Source of the DNA: Inonotus obliquus
Taxonomy: Eukaryota > Basidiomycota > Agaricomycetes > Hymenochaetales > Hymenochaetaceae
Length of the DNA: 64,000 nucleotides
Direction: 5' to 3'
Assembly (NCBI GenBank): GCA_032164295.1
Contig: JAJHTX010000006.1
Location: forward strand, 1,674,001-1,738,000
Below, piece after piece: positions 1 through 10,694 of the stretch. Below the pieces are notes generated by a model, which was not told where the DNA came from, searched no databases, and was given only the letters and a program-made list of their open reading frames with translations. Position 1 is the stretch's first letter, and each line of letters opens with the position of its first letter. The translations under genes were made by a program, and so were the position numbers.

Positions 1-21
1 GATCTGCGAAGATCATAAAGT

Positions 22-468
22 TCACTGGCATATATTTTCTGTTGCCGATACTAGCCGTCGGGTTGCCAATACTAGTGATGACCGAGCGCGCAGATTGTAA
101 CAAGTGTAGCCAGTCATGGGCGGAACAGATGCATATAGACCACACTGTGCCAATGTGGGACATGGCGAAACCGGGGTAAATAACGGAACTGTCTGCAATG
201 AAGAAGAACAAGCGACCATCAGAATCGCCTGTTTCCTCAGCGATTGCAAGATATACGACTCGGAGTATGGAACTATATCATTTTCTTCTAGGATGATAAT
301 GCTCAAGGTCCTGGTCTGAACTTCGTCCCTAAAAGGAAAATGAAGGGGGTTGGATAGGTGGATACTTCGAAAGCGACTAGAGAATTGGGAAGTAATATGT
401 AAGAGGTAGGAATGTGGGATCATGGGCTTGCGAAGGCCTTTCCCATTGGCTTTTTTGAACACCACCAT
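22..468 (-). other. Open frame of 148 aa in outer part of the left arm
   Basis: An uninterrupted 148-codon frame with an ATG start lies downstream of the kinase gene on the same strand. It resembles no family I know. The matching stretch in the right arm (about 6366-6820) has an in-frame stop near 6534 and a small insertion near 6450, so the frame is not preserved there. It may be a real small gene intact only in this arm, or a chance frame; the amino-acid composition does not decide. Confidence 0.2.
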
Positions 469-662
469 GGACCCAAGGCTTCGCTGAGTTTTATGTCATG
501 CTCGTTGAAATCTTAAAGATAGAGTAAGCCAGTAAGAAAATCAGGAGAGTGGTGTGTTATATTGCTTTTGGGTCGGAACTTTCACAGTTGCTGAACTGGG
601 ATGGTCCATCATTGCGGCATTGCGACTAAAGTCAGTACGAAAGAAAGGCAACTACTGAGCTG

Positions 663-2282
663 CTAGCCTGAAGCTAGCCATGGATCGCCCATCAACTCGG
701 AAGCCGATGCTCGGTCCTTAGGACTGATCCTGAGGCATTTTCGAAGGAACCCTGCGAGCTTGTCTTTGTCGTTCACATGAGGCAAGCTGCTTGCGATTCG
801 CTCATCCAGAGTATCGCCTTTTACAGGCGGCGATTTGATCCATCCTATAAAAAGATCACGGTTGGCGCAGATACACTACTTTTGTTGAAAATATAGGACC
901 GACCATCAGAACCAATAAATCCTTTCTTAACTGTGATAGTTCCTTCGGCCGCAATAGAGGAAAGTGGTTCGCCTAACAAGCTTTGCATGAGACTCAGATG
1001 GTAGTGCGGGTCTTGAGCGAGTTCGTTCGGAGACCGTGAGTCAGAGAAGCGGAAAAGGGCTTCACCCGCAAGGAGTTCGAATATCTGCAATAACCATCCG
1101 GTGATGAAGTGTCACAGACCCTGAACAAAACCACAGGTGGAATCACCCACAGTACAACCGAACGCCCAAATGTCGATGCCTGTGTAAAAGCCGAGACCCA
1201 TGACCAGCTCGGGAGCCTTAAGAGCCGGAGAACCTATAAGACGCGGTGAACGCATGATGAGATCCTTCCAGGTAGCTATTCAAGAACACAGTTGAGTTTC
1301 CGGGGGCCATGATGATGCTCGAATGCAAGCAGCAACTTACCATGGCTGAGATCAGTCAGTGAGACGTGAAGATCATCGGGCCCGTCGACATGAGGCATCC
1401 AAAACGGAGCCAAACTTCCGTCACGCCCAGCATCGGGCTCTTGCTTCAATACGGCTTCCACAATGTCATCAATCCGCGGTCCAAGGTTGAAATCGCGCAA
1501 GAGGTTCTCGGGTTTGACGTCTATAGGTAGGGTAAGTGGGAGTAACAGACGCTTAGGAACCTTTCAAATTAATCACGTACCACAATGAATGATTCCACAA
1601 AAGCTATGGAGGTAGTCAAGGGCTTGGAGCGTCTCTCTCGCGATTTGTTTGGCAAGCGCTGGTGCCAGACGTTTGTCGGGTTCGCCGTTCATGTAATCTC
1701 TCATATGCTCTCCGTACACAGGAAGTACTATAATCAGATGTCGCTCGCTGTCGCAAGAAAAGAAACCAATGCATCCGGACACGCGGAACCAACCGGGATG
1801 TGGAGGACCAGTATATATAGGAGTTTGAGGTCGATGTTCGGGTTCTTGGCCAACGCTCGTGCGGAAAAGCATACGCAATTCGCTCGTTGATGCGGAAGCA
1901 TGTTCCCGTGAGGCGCGACTGCTCAATATCTTGAGAGCAACATATTTGAGGTGACTATGAAAGGAATCTCATGAGTTAGATTGAAGGGAGGGAAAGGAGA
2001 GCACTCGTATTACGCCTCGTCCGAGCAGTTTCGCGCCATCCAGACTGTTGAGTTGACACCAGATCCAAGCTTGCGAATAGGTTCATACTTCTCGCCTTCG
2101 TCCCCTTTGATAATTCTACCAATGCTAACGTCATACTGGCCGTTCCTATCGTCCCCTACCAGCTGTTCGTCTGGCGAGACCATCCTTGTTACCGCACTTG
2201 AAGAAAAGGGCAGAAAAGGATTGCGCAGTAGCAGTCCAAGCCTCGCGACCTTGGAGTGCAATCTAAAGGAAGATGTTATCAT
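663..2282 (-). CDS. SRPK-like protein kinase, copy 1 (left arm)
   Basis: Mirror copy of the gene at 4552-6171; the predicted 436-aa protein appears identical. Six exons are inferred. Visible kinase motifs: glycine loop LGSGVNSTVW (the STVW tail is typical of SR-protein kinases), YVALKIL with the ATP-binding lysine, HPGW followed by a hydrophobic stretch as in SRPKs, catalytic loop IIHCDVKPENLL (HCD in place of HRD, Asp kept), metal-binding SLTDLSHA (DLS in place of DFG), APE-equivalent KAPELVMG, and a C-terminal DPWLA. The protein is shorter than classical SRPKs because the large spacer insert is missing. The likely role is Ser/Thr phosphorylation; the substrate is unknown. It is transcribed away from the copy in the right arm, so the pair is head to head around the spacer. 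Confidence 0.85.
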
Positions 2283-2353
2283 CGAACAAGGGGTCAGTGG
2301 TCATAGAAGGAGACAAGTGCAGGGAGAAGAAATCGAAATCTGATCAATACTGG

Positions 2354-2359
2354 CACGTG
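2354..2359. promoter_or_regulatory. CACGTG box upstream of kinase copy 1
   Basis: A palindromic CACGTG lies 71 bp upstream of the start codon. The same element stands at nearly the same distance upstream of kinase copies 2 and 5. It is a candidate binding site for a bHLH-type factor. Confidence 0.4.
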
Positions 2360-2519
2360 GCGCGTCCTTTTCACTCTCGGAACTTTCCACACACACACCC
2401 TAAATCATGAACTCTCTGTCTGTGATCTCTCCCTTGGCCAACCCATCGAGCTCCCCGCCACGCGATGAAAAGGAGCTCAGGCTGTGCCAGTAATCCTTGG
2501 ACCGCATGCCTTTCTGCCC

Positions 2520-3462
2520 CATGAGTCAACTTGTTTCCTGATGATTCGATTTGTTTCAGTAATACTGGTCTGGTAATATTCAATAGTACTAATATTGATC
2601 GATAGTGATATTGAAGTCTATCAAGCTTATCAGCCTCGTTGAAATCTCGAGTTCTGTGTAACGTGCAATCAACGTGCTACCCGAGCATATGGTGAGTTCG
2701 AGTCATGGATTGTGTAGATAGGGATAAGGAGAGCGCTACCTTGATACCAGTCCACTCTCTGATTCAATTCCTTTGACATAGTGACTTGATAGAATAAATG
2801 ATAGTATGGAAGACCATCCCGATCTGTCATGTTGTTCAATATCCGATACCCACTGGGCAAGTATCTGAATTCAGTTGAATACAATTGCAATAGTACTCTA
2901 ACTCGATTCCTTCTGATGTAAGTATTACCGAGTCAAGTACTGAATCTTGATGCGATTTATGTGGGATCTCTTAGTATGAGAGCTGAGTCTCAGGCAAACT
3001 AAGTACGTACTAGTAGAATAGGAGCGTCAAACGTAAATGGTTCATCAATAATTCTCCTCCGAATGGTTACGATCCTTAGCCGCGATTGAATTTCAGGACA
3101 TTATTCTCCCGCTTGTCAGCACTCGACATTTTATAGTAACCGTTCGCAAATTCACTGTATTCAATGAAAGTGGTGCCTGAAGAGAACCACTAAGGAGGAA
3201 GTATAAAATGTATTAAGGCTTCAATAAGAATTACGCACTGATGAAGCTGCTTCATCCACTTTTTGGGACTTGTAACGGGTGGCTGCCACTGTTTCTCCAT
3301 CCTATATGCGGAAGTTCATGAGACTTGGCTGTAAATATATTTATTATGCGACAGCTTTCTTAAGCACAAGTACATGGTAGTCAAGCTATCTATGGACACA
3401 TCCAACAGTGTAACTGTATTATACAGATGAGCCCAGAACTGACCCTGTTAGACATACATAAC
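2520..3462. other. Left part of the spacer, no gene recognised
   Basis: This AT-rich stretch lies between the left arm and the unknown gene. Only short frames occur. One segment at about 2588-2615 resembles the short sequence that is inverted between 8369-8432 and 15103-15180, which suggests a scattered repeat fragment. Confidence 0.5.
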
Positions 3463-4225
3463 CTAATTCTTCTTCCCCGTCTTGATGTTTCGGTTGTTAG
3501 TTGTGCACCATACAACAAGGCTTGTATCATCAGAAGGAACCTCAACGAAACGATTGAGATCGAGGTCTTTGGGCAAACTCTTGGGGTAGAAGTGGATGCC
3601 GTTGGTGTAGAACTTGAATTTCTCGTCAAAAAACCAAACGGCGTTATCATTTGCATCGAATGCACGAGCAGTGAAGTGCTCATCCTCGTCAGAGCTCGTA
3701 TGCAGACCAGAGCTGAACAGCGATAGATCGTCAGACATGGTGAACAGCAGTCCAGATCAAGAGCATATACCTGGTGATATACAGCTTAGCGACCCGAGTT
3801 TTATCGAGCCCGCGTGCTTCCCATTGTTCAGGGCCAATTCTGCCCACAAGCATGTCGCGAAAGAGCGGAAAGTTCTTGTACCACCCTTCGTTCACCGTAA
3901 CTATGAGCTCGGAAGAAGCTGGTTAAATTATAAACAATCTCAGTCGTAGACTCTGATTCGAAAAGATGTGGTGATACTCACAGATGGCTCTGGTTCCAAA
4001 GATTGGTTTCAAAGCACTTGGAATACGACGAAGGCCGCTGAACATCGTTGAAATTAGAGTATATGGCGATACTGGACTGGAGGTTTTCAGTTCAGAGGGC
4101 TCGACCTTCTCAAATATATATGTTCCCCCCCCCCCGAACACCCACCCATCCGTGATAGGAACTAGTTGCGCTTGTACTACTAAAGTCGCATTCGTTCCCT
4201 TTGTTCGCGGAGGAAGGAGTTCCAT
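3463..4225 (-). CDS. Unknown 213-aa protein, family Y copy 1
   Basis: I do not recognise this protein. A three-exon model fits: 4225-3982, 3918-3771 and 3712-3463, with introns of 63 and 58 bp that have clean GT-AG ends. The exons sum to 642 nt in one frame. I chose the ATG at 4225; the frame is open further upstream but without another ATG. Features seen: a Gly-rich GWVFGGGGTY stretch, a central block GWYKNFPLFRDMLVGRIGPEQWEARG, an acidic stretch SSDEDEHFTARAFDANDNAVWFFDEKFKFY and a basic end IKTGKKN. No signal peptide or membrane segment is evident. The Gly run is coded by an 11-base homopolymer. A degraded paralog lies at 9948-10475, so the gene belongs to a small local family that duplicated together with the kinases. 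Confidence 0.6.
4125..4135. repeat. C11 homopolymer inside family Y copy 1
   Basis: Eleven C in a row on the + strand code for glycines on the minus strand. A change of one base would shift the reading frame of the 213-aa gene. Confidence 0.9.
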
Positions 4226-4474
4226 TGACTCAATTCCGAGTCGCAGTATCTCTTGAACAGAGGGCACATAATTAATTAATTAAACGTATATGGAAAGTCC
4301 CAAAAGCAGAAATAGGGCAGAAAGGCATGCGGTCCAAGGATTACTGGCACAGCCTGAGCTCCTTTTCATCGCGTGGCGGGGAGCTCGATGGGTTGGCCAA
4401 GGGAGAGATCACAGACAGAGAGTTCATGATTTAGGGTGTGTGTGTGGAAAGTTCCGAGAGTGAAAAGGACGCGC

Positions 4475-4480
4475 CACGTG
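4475..4480. promoter_or_regulatory. CACGTG box upstream of kinase copy 2
   Basis: CACGTG lies 71 bp upstream of the start codon, within a GCGCCACGTGCC context, the mirror of the site before copy 1. A similar GTGCCACGTGCC stands before copy 5, in upstream DNA that has otherwise diverged considerably. Confidence 0.4.
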
Positions 4481-4551
4481 CCAGTATTGATCAGATTTCG
4501 ATTTCTTCTCCCTGCACTTGTCTCCTTCTATGACCACTGACCCCTTGTTCG

Positions 4552-6171
4552 ATGATAACATCTTCCTTTAGATTGCACTCCAAGGTCGCGAGGCTTGGAC
4601 TGCTACTGCGCAATCCTTTTCTGCCCTTTTCTTCAAGTGCGGTAACAAGGATGGTCTCGCCAGACGAACAGCTGGTAGGGGACGATAGGAACGGCCAGTA
4701 TGACGTTAGCATTGGTAGAATTATCAAAGGGGACGAAGGCGAGAAGTATGAACCTATTCGCAAGCTTGGATCTGGTGTCAACTCAACAGTCTGGATGGCG
4801 CGAAACTGCTCGGACGAGGCGTAATACGAGTGCTCTCCTTTCCCTCCCTTCAATCTAACTCATGAGATTCCTTTCATAGTCACCTCAAATATGTTGCTCT
4901 CAAGATATTGAGCAGTCGCGCCTCACGGGAACATGCTTCCGCATCAACGAGCGAATTGCGTATGCTTTTCCGCACGAGCGTTGGCCAAGAACCCGAACAT
5001 CGACCTCAAACTCCTATATATACTGGTCCTCCACATCCCGGTTGGTTCCGCGTGTCCGGATGCATTGGTTTCTTTTCTTGCGACAGCGAGCGACATCTGA
5101 TTATAGTACTTCCTGTGTACGGAGAGCATATGAGAGATTACATGAACGGCGAACCCGACAAACGTCTGGCACCAGCGCTTGCCAAACAAATCGCGAGAGA
5201 GACGCTCCAAGCCCTTGACTACCTCCATAGCTTTTGTGGAATCATTCATTGTGGTACGTGATTAATTTGAAAGGTTCCTAAGCGTCTGTTACTCCCACTT
5301 ACCCTACCTATAGACGTCAAACCCGAGAACCTCTTGCGCGATTTCAACCTTGGACCGCGGATTGATGACATTGTGGAAGCCGTATTGAAGCAAGAGCCCG
5401 ATGCTGGGCGTGACGGAAGTTTGGCTCCGTTTTGGATGCCTCATGTCGACGGGCCCGATGATCTTCACGTCTCACTGACTGATCTCAGCCATGGTAAGTT
5501 GCTGCTTGCATTCGAGCATCATCATGGCCCCCGGAAACTCAACTGTGTTCTTGAATAGCTACCTGGAAGGATCTCATCATGCGTTCACCGCGTCTTATAG
5601 GTTCTCCGGCTCTTAAGGCTCCCGAGCTGGTCATGGGTCTCGGCTTTTACACAGGCATCGACATTTGGGCGTTCGGTTGTACTGTGGGTGATTCCACCTG
5701 TGGTTTTGTTCAGGGTCTGTGACACTTCATCACCGGATGGTTATTGCAGATATTCGAACTCCTTGCGGGTGAAGCCCTTTTCCGCTTCTCTGACTCACGG
5801 TCTCCGAACGAACTCGCTCAAGACCCGCACTACCATCTGAGTCTCATGCAAAGCTTGTTAGGCGAACCACTTTCCTCTATTGCGGCCGAAGGAACTATCA
5901 CAGTTAAGAAAGGATTTATTGGTTCTGATGGTCGGTCCTATATTTTCAACAAAAGTAGTGTATCTGCGCCAACCGTGATCTTTTTATAGGATGGATCAAA
6001 TCGCCGCCTGTAAAAGGCGATACTCTGGATGAGCGAATCGCAAGCAGCTTGCCTCATGTGAACGACAAAGACAAGCTCGCAGGGTTCCTTCGAAAATGCC
6101 TCAGGATCAGTCCTAAGGACCGAGCATCGGCTTCCGAGTTGATGGGCGATCCATGGCTAGCTTCAGGCTAG
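4552..6171 (+). CDS. SRPK-like protein kinase, copy 2 (right arm)
   Basis: Six exons are inferred: 4552-4820, 4880-5253, 5314-5493, 5559-5683, 5750-5930 and 5990-6171. They total 1311 nt and encode 436 aa. All introns are GT-AG and 59-66 bp long; the last donor is the weak GTCGGT. Kinase landmarks: LGSGVNSTVW glycine loop (about residues 65-75), ALKIL lysine, HPGW block, HCDVKPEN catalytic loop, TDLSH metal site, KAPELVMG, IDIWAFGCT subdomain IX and a C-terminal arginine-containing helix ending in DPWLA. Together these fit the SRPK branch of CMGC kinases without the SRPK spacer. Most substrate-contact regions cannot be judged by eye. It is adjacent to and co-oriented with a broken copy at 7215. 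The first roughly 60 residues have no recognised domain. Confidence 0.87.
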
Positions 6172-7214
6172 CAGCTCAGTAGTTGCCTTTCTTTCGTACT
6201 GATTTTAGTCGCAATGCCGCAATGATGGACCATCCCAGTTCAGCAACTGTGAAAGTTCCGACCAAAAAGCAATATAACACACCACTCTCTTGATTTTCTT
6301 ACTGGCTTACTCTATCTTTGTGATTTCAACGAGCATGACATAAAACTCATCGAAGCCTTGGGTCCATGGTGGTGTTCAAAAAAGCCAACGGGAAAGGCCT
6401 TCGCAAGCCCATGATTCCACATTCCTACCTCTTACATATTTCATGTACTTCCCGATTCTCTAGTCGCTTCCGAAGTATCCACCTATCCAACCCCCTTCAT
6501 TCCCCTTTATGGGACGAAGTTCAGACCAGGACCTAGAGCATCATCATCCTAGAAGAAAATGATATAGTTCCATACTCCGAGTCGTATCTCTTGCAGTCTC
6601 TGAGGATACAGGCGATTCTGATGGTCGCTTGTTCTTCTTCATTGCAGACAGTTCTGTTATTTACCCCGGGTCTCGCCATGTCCCGCATTGGCGCAGTGTG
6701 GTCTATATGCATCTGTTCCGCCCATGACTGGCTACACTTGTTACAATCTGCGCGCTTGGTCATCACTAGTATTGGAAACCCGACGGCTAGTATCGGCAAC
6801 AGAAAATATATGCCAGGGAACTTTATGATCTTCGCAGATCCGATCCAATGTACTATCATGTTACGCCAAGACGGCGCTTTTTACTTCCGTTTCTAGCTTC
6901 TAGCAGTGGTAGCGGTATGTATTCGAGTGGATCTTCTTACTGGCACGTTGTTTGCACGTTTTACAGGGGCTGCTAACGTACACACCTGTAGTATTTCCTC
7001 CAAACGGCGCAACATGCCGAGCAATATCATTAATTACTGGCGGTGATCTGGCAGGGTGTCTATATACACTTCGAGAATAGTAAGTCAGTACATCAGTTAT
7101 GATATCATGATAGACGGAGATTACATGGGCTTAGGATACATTATACAAGTCAGATTGTGAGACTCACAACCTAGCGCATATGACTCTTAGACTCGGACTC
7201 GGAGTTAGAAGCCG
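6172..7214. other. Outer right-arm DNA and unique flank
   Basis: Bases 6172-6840 mirror 1-662 with visible divergence. Bases 6841-7214 are unique in the window and end exactly where homology to kinase exon 2 begins. I see no gene here. The decayed partner of the left-arm 148-codon frame lies in 6366-6820. Confidence 0.6.
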
Positions 7215-8201
7215 CGACAACTCGCAGCATCTAGTCATCGCCTTGCCTGTCTACGGAGAGCATATGAGAGATTATATGAGGGGTGGACCTGGCAGGCGTC
7301 TGTCTTCCGCACTTGTCAAGCAAATCGCGAGAGAGACACTCCAGGGTCTCGACTACCTTCATAGCCTCTGTGGAATAATTCACTGCGGTAAATGGTTCAA
7401 TTGACAAACTAATACACGTCTGATTTTACTCGTTAACCTACCCATAGATGTCAAACCTGAGAATCTCTTGCGGGATTTCAATCTCGGACCACAGATAGAT
7501 TACATTGCTGAAGCGATTCTGAAGAAAGATCCCAATTCTGGGCGTGATGGAAGTCTGGCGTCGCTTTGGATACCGCATGTCAGAAAGGCCGATGATCTCC
7601 ACATCTCCTTGACTGATTTCAGTCATTGTAAGTTGTCCATTGGATTCGAACATCATTCCGTACTCTGGGAACTGAACCGTAGCCTTGAATAGCCACCTGG
7701 AAGGATCTCATTACGCGTTCCCCGATTTGTGTAGGTTCTCCGGCTCTCAGAGCGCCTGAGCTTGCCATGGGTTTCGGCTTTACCACTGCCGTTGATATTT
7801 GAACTACTCTCGAGCGAATCCCTGTTCGGCTTCCCCGACTCACGGTCTCCGAATGAACTTGGTGAAGGCACGCACTACATACCATCTGAGCCTCATGCAA
7901 AGCATCCGCTCTTCACTGGGGCGGCCTCGGGAACGATTTCGGTTAAGAAAGGGTTTATCGATTCTGATGGTAAGCTTAACATTTGCATTGCAAGGGTCCT
8001 ATTTACGAATTGCGATTCTTTACAGGGTGGCTCAAATCTCCTCCGGTAAAAGGTGATACTCTGGATGAACGAATTGCGAGTAGCTTGTCCGATGTGGAAG
8101 ATAAGGACAAACTCACAGGGTTCCTACGAACATGTCTCAGGATTGATCCTGCCGACCGAGCTTTAGCTTCCAACTTGAAGGACGACCCATGGTTGGCTTA
8201 G
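7215..8201 (+). pseudogene. Truncated SRPK-like kinase, copy 3
   Basis: From 7215 on the sequence is nearly identical to copy 5 from about 13862, in the middle of exon 2. Exon 1 and the first half of exon 2, including the glycine loop and the ATP-binding lysine, are missing. The catalytic HCDVKPEN loop survives. Around 7795-7805 the end of exon 4, the following intron and the acceptor are deleted (roughly 90 bp), which leaves an in-frame TGA right after VDI. A small change near 7885 adds a frameshift relative to copy 5. It is therefore a non-functional relic made by partial duplication followed by deletion. Confidence 0.85.
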
Positions 8202-8368
8202 GGTGAATTGCTCGCTGATTAGTTTCATCCCATTTGCAGTGGTGCCGCAATGACGCTCGCATCGTACACAGGATGTCAGGAGCCCATTAAGGATTTTCGG
8301 TACAAATACAATAAATGGACTAGTACGATGCTTCTTGTCTAGTCCAGCCTGTCCCTAGAACTCAAACG

Positions 8369-8432
8369 AGCGGAAAGGGGGATATCAATTGATATTGATG
8401 TCAAGTGCAGGTAATGGAGGCCAATATGGCAT
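8369..8432. repeat. Short segment inverted relative to the copy 5 flank
   Basis: Downstream of copies 3 and 5 the flanks align up to about 8368/15102. The next roughly 65-70 bp are then present in opposite orientation: 8369-8432 matches the reverse complement of 15109-15178, with shared GGAGGCCAATATGGC and GATATCAAT words. Confidence 0.75.
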
Positions 8433-9539
8433 GCTTTACACAAGTTTCCCGAACCCAGGCCCTTACCGGTCACAATACTACTATTCCCAAGTACAGACTA
8501 GTTCAATGGTGCCGTTGCCGAGTCTTTTCTCCTCTCTATTGCATCAATCAATACACACCTCCTGCTTTTTCAGCTCTTCATCTGAATCAGCTTGCCTGGT
8601 GACAAGGTTCATTCAGCTCGCTTCGCTCAGACATGAAAGTGGATGACAAAGATTATTATTATTTGTAATCGGTGCGGCGCGTGCTACACAGCACATCGAC
8701 CCGACACACCTCACTGCATCAGGTTCATGCCGGCCTTTGTATGATCTCGAAAGAACTCAGAAGAATATCTTAAAGCGAGAAATGCGGCAGTGCCAATGTG
8801 ACTAATTAGCTTGGCTGACCGAACTATGGCTGGAGCGCGGGACCTTCGAGTCCGAGAAATTGAAGAACAATGCAGAGCGTACAGTTGTTCTAACTTCAAT
8901 CCAGGCGTATTGTTCTGTCTTCTCTTTCAATTCTTTGGTCATTTTACGTACGTACGAGGGCCACTTCTTGCCTAGGATGTTCGTCAGCATCAACCCACTC
9001 AAGGTAGAGACAGACGAACCCAGACTACTTTTCAATGCCTAGTTATAAAGTACTATCCTTAAATCTAACCGTTTGCTAATCTAGGTGAATTTGCCATCCG
9101 CTGCTGCACAGCAATCAAGTATCTCGAAACAACGAAGGATTGGTTCATTCTTACAGTGAGATGACTAGGGGACTTCGGTGGTGTTCTTTATCTGAAGGCA
9201 GGAACTATACTTCAAGTTTGTCGCATATCCGGTATGCTCTCGTGTAAACTGCTGCATGCAGCCTTAGTTGTGTGAGTCTTATATTCATTCTAACGCCTGG
9301 ACTCAGTTACGCACACGATGCATCTCCAAAGGACTGGAGGTACTTCCTATATCCTACCGCATCATAATAACCTCCGATCGAGCAATGCTCACAGAATGCC
9401 GCGCAAACGCATTTGATGCCTTTTGATTGATGCAATCAACATCAACAACTGCTCATACCTTCACCAGTCTAGCGTGCGATGAGGTTCAAGTCCTCATATT
9501 TTCCGTTTTCTACCAATATCCTGCTCTCATTAAGAGAGG
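8433..9539. other. Unique DNA with one exon-like frame
   Basis: No complete gene was found. On the minus strand, 9034-8889 reads like an internal exon: it is preceded by an acceptor-like TATAACTAG, contains LGKKWPSYVRKMTKELKEK, and is followed by a possible GTACGC donor. There is no ATG and no recognisable neighbouring exon, so this may be a gene fragment. The rest shows only short frames. Confidence 0.35.
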
Positions 9540-9900
9540 TAAGGTGTGCATCTCGTTATGTCCACCGTCTTTACAGGGTTTGCAAGTTTTATTCCACCGA
9601 CATTCCGGCTATATGTCTGTATGTTCTACTTTGCTTTCCAGATTGCGTGTCCCAAATCAGAGGGCGAGGAAAGTGATACTGGCGAGATGCATCTCGTTCG
9701 ATCCTCGGACGTCACTCAGCAACAACACCTTGCCTATGCAGGCAGGTCTCTCCAACCTCCGCCCTGCGACCTTTGTCTTTCTCCTTCCTCGCCCGAATCA
9801 AGTCTTAAAGCGAGATACTTCTCGGCTTATGGCCTTACGGCGCACACACGAAGGACTTTCAAAACATTCATATCCACAGTACGTACGATAGTATCCTACA
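9540..9900 (+). pseudogene. Duplicated unit Z, copy 1
   Basis: This stretch is similar to 15650-15982. Both share a start region with a GFA-x-F motif about a dozen residues after an ATG (9558 here, 15666 there), a following RL-x-x-x-VC, a possible GTATGTTC splice donor, and a downstream block with TQQ-x-x-LAYA. The two copies keep different frames and no long shared frame, so at least one is broken. I do not recognise the family. The unit lies downstream of kinase copy 3, as its partner lies downstream of copy 5. Confidence 0.5.
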
Positions 9901-9947
9901 AACGAACCTAACTGTAGTAGGCTGGTCCTAATAAACGTGCATAAAAC

Positions 9948-10475
9948 CTAGACCCTCATCCCCGTCTTGATGCCCCACTTATGTCCTATACACCATGCAA
10001 TGGGATCGACATAATTAGGATGATTCACTTCAAAGCGATTCTTGTCGAGGTCGGCGCGGGGGGGGGGGGGGGGGTATCTGGGTGGTATAGTACAATTATA
10101 TACCAACGCCATCCACTCCTACCCAGATATGCCTCCAGACCTTGACAAGGATCGTATGGGGATGATATAGCAGACACTGCACCAAGGCCACGTCCTTCTT
10201 ATTATATGCCAATACTACCTATAAGCTGTTGACTAAATGGTGGGTTGCTGATACCATTCGAGAGGCATTTCAACATTGAGCTGCTTAGATGCTGGCCATA
10301 TTATTGACAGTCTTAGTCTTAGATGTGAAATTTCCTTAGAAATGTTGTGAGGGTACTTACAGACTGCCCTAGCTCCAGAAGGAGCTTTGAACTTGTGCAG
10401 AAAGCGACGCATCGTCGTAATAGCAGTATAAACGGATTTCGGCGGTTTCTTCCTTGTTACATGGAAAGCGCTCAA
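9948..10475 (-). pseudogene. Degraded family Y paralog, copy 2
   Basis: The minus strand contains the C-terminal part of family Y: DLDKNRF, AWC and IKTG near the stop at 9948, matching DLDLNRF, VWC and IKTGKKN of the gene at 3463-4225. Further upstream, 10475-10340 matches the end of its exon 1 including the splice donor (GARAVCKYPH versus GTRAICEYHH). The central exon is missing or scrambled, and a G17 run sits at the break. It is a relic of the same unknown gene. Confidence 0.65.
10058..10074. repeat. G17 homopolymer
   Basis: Seventeen G in a row on the + strand lie exactly where homology between the two family Y copies breaks off. Such a run is prone to length change and to assembly error. 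Confidence 0.9.
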
Positions 10476-10694
10476 CCTTCTTATTATTATATGCTAGGTC
10501 GTAATATAAAGTGATGGAGTCATGGTTTTATTTCCAGAACTATATTTGTCTTGTTCCACTTCACAGACTTCCTGGGGCGGTCAGCTTGATCGATAGGTGG
10601 TCTCGCTAACGAAGAGATAATACAGTAGATAGAAAGATCCGAGAGCCCAAATGGGAACAGAAAAACATGTGGCTACTGACATGGCCAGGGACAA

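Larger units (their letters stand above)
1..2519. repeat. Left arm of large inverted duplication
   Basis: Positions 1-2519 read as the reverse complement of 4315-6840. The inner end is sharp: the match stops at 2519/4315. The outer end lies beyond the window start, because base 1 still pairs with 6840. Every stretch compared by eye from the kinase stop codon inward (about 663-2519), including introns and promoter, is identical to the other arm. From the stop codon outward (below 663) there are several substitutions per 100 bp plus small indels. The arm carries one complete kinase gene. Confidence 0.95.
4315..6840. repeat. Right arm of large inverted duplication
   Basis: Reverse complement of 1-2519, slightly longer because of small insertions in the outer part (for example near 6450). 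It carries kinase copy 2. Beyond 6840 the partner sequence lies outside the window, so the true outer edge of the duplication is unknown. Confidence 0.95.

Noticed and set aside
1585..1890. 101-aa open frame opposite the kinase gene
   Set aside because: It is a shadow of kinase exon 2 on the other strand, and the mirror copy at 4944-5249 behaves the same way.
2670..2705. tRNA-like T-loop word GAGTTCGAGTC
   Set aside because: No matching A box, acceptor stem or anticodon arm could be placed around it.
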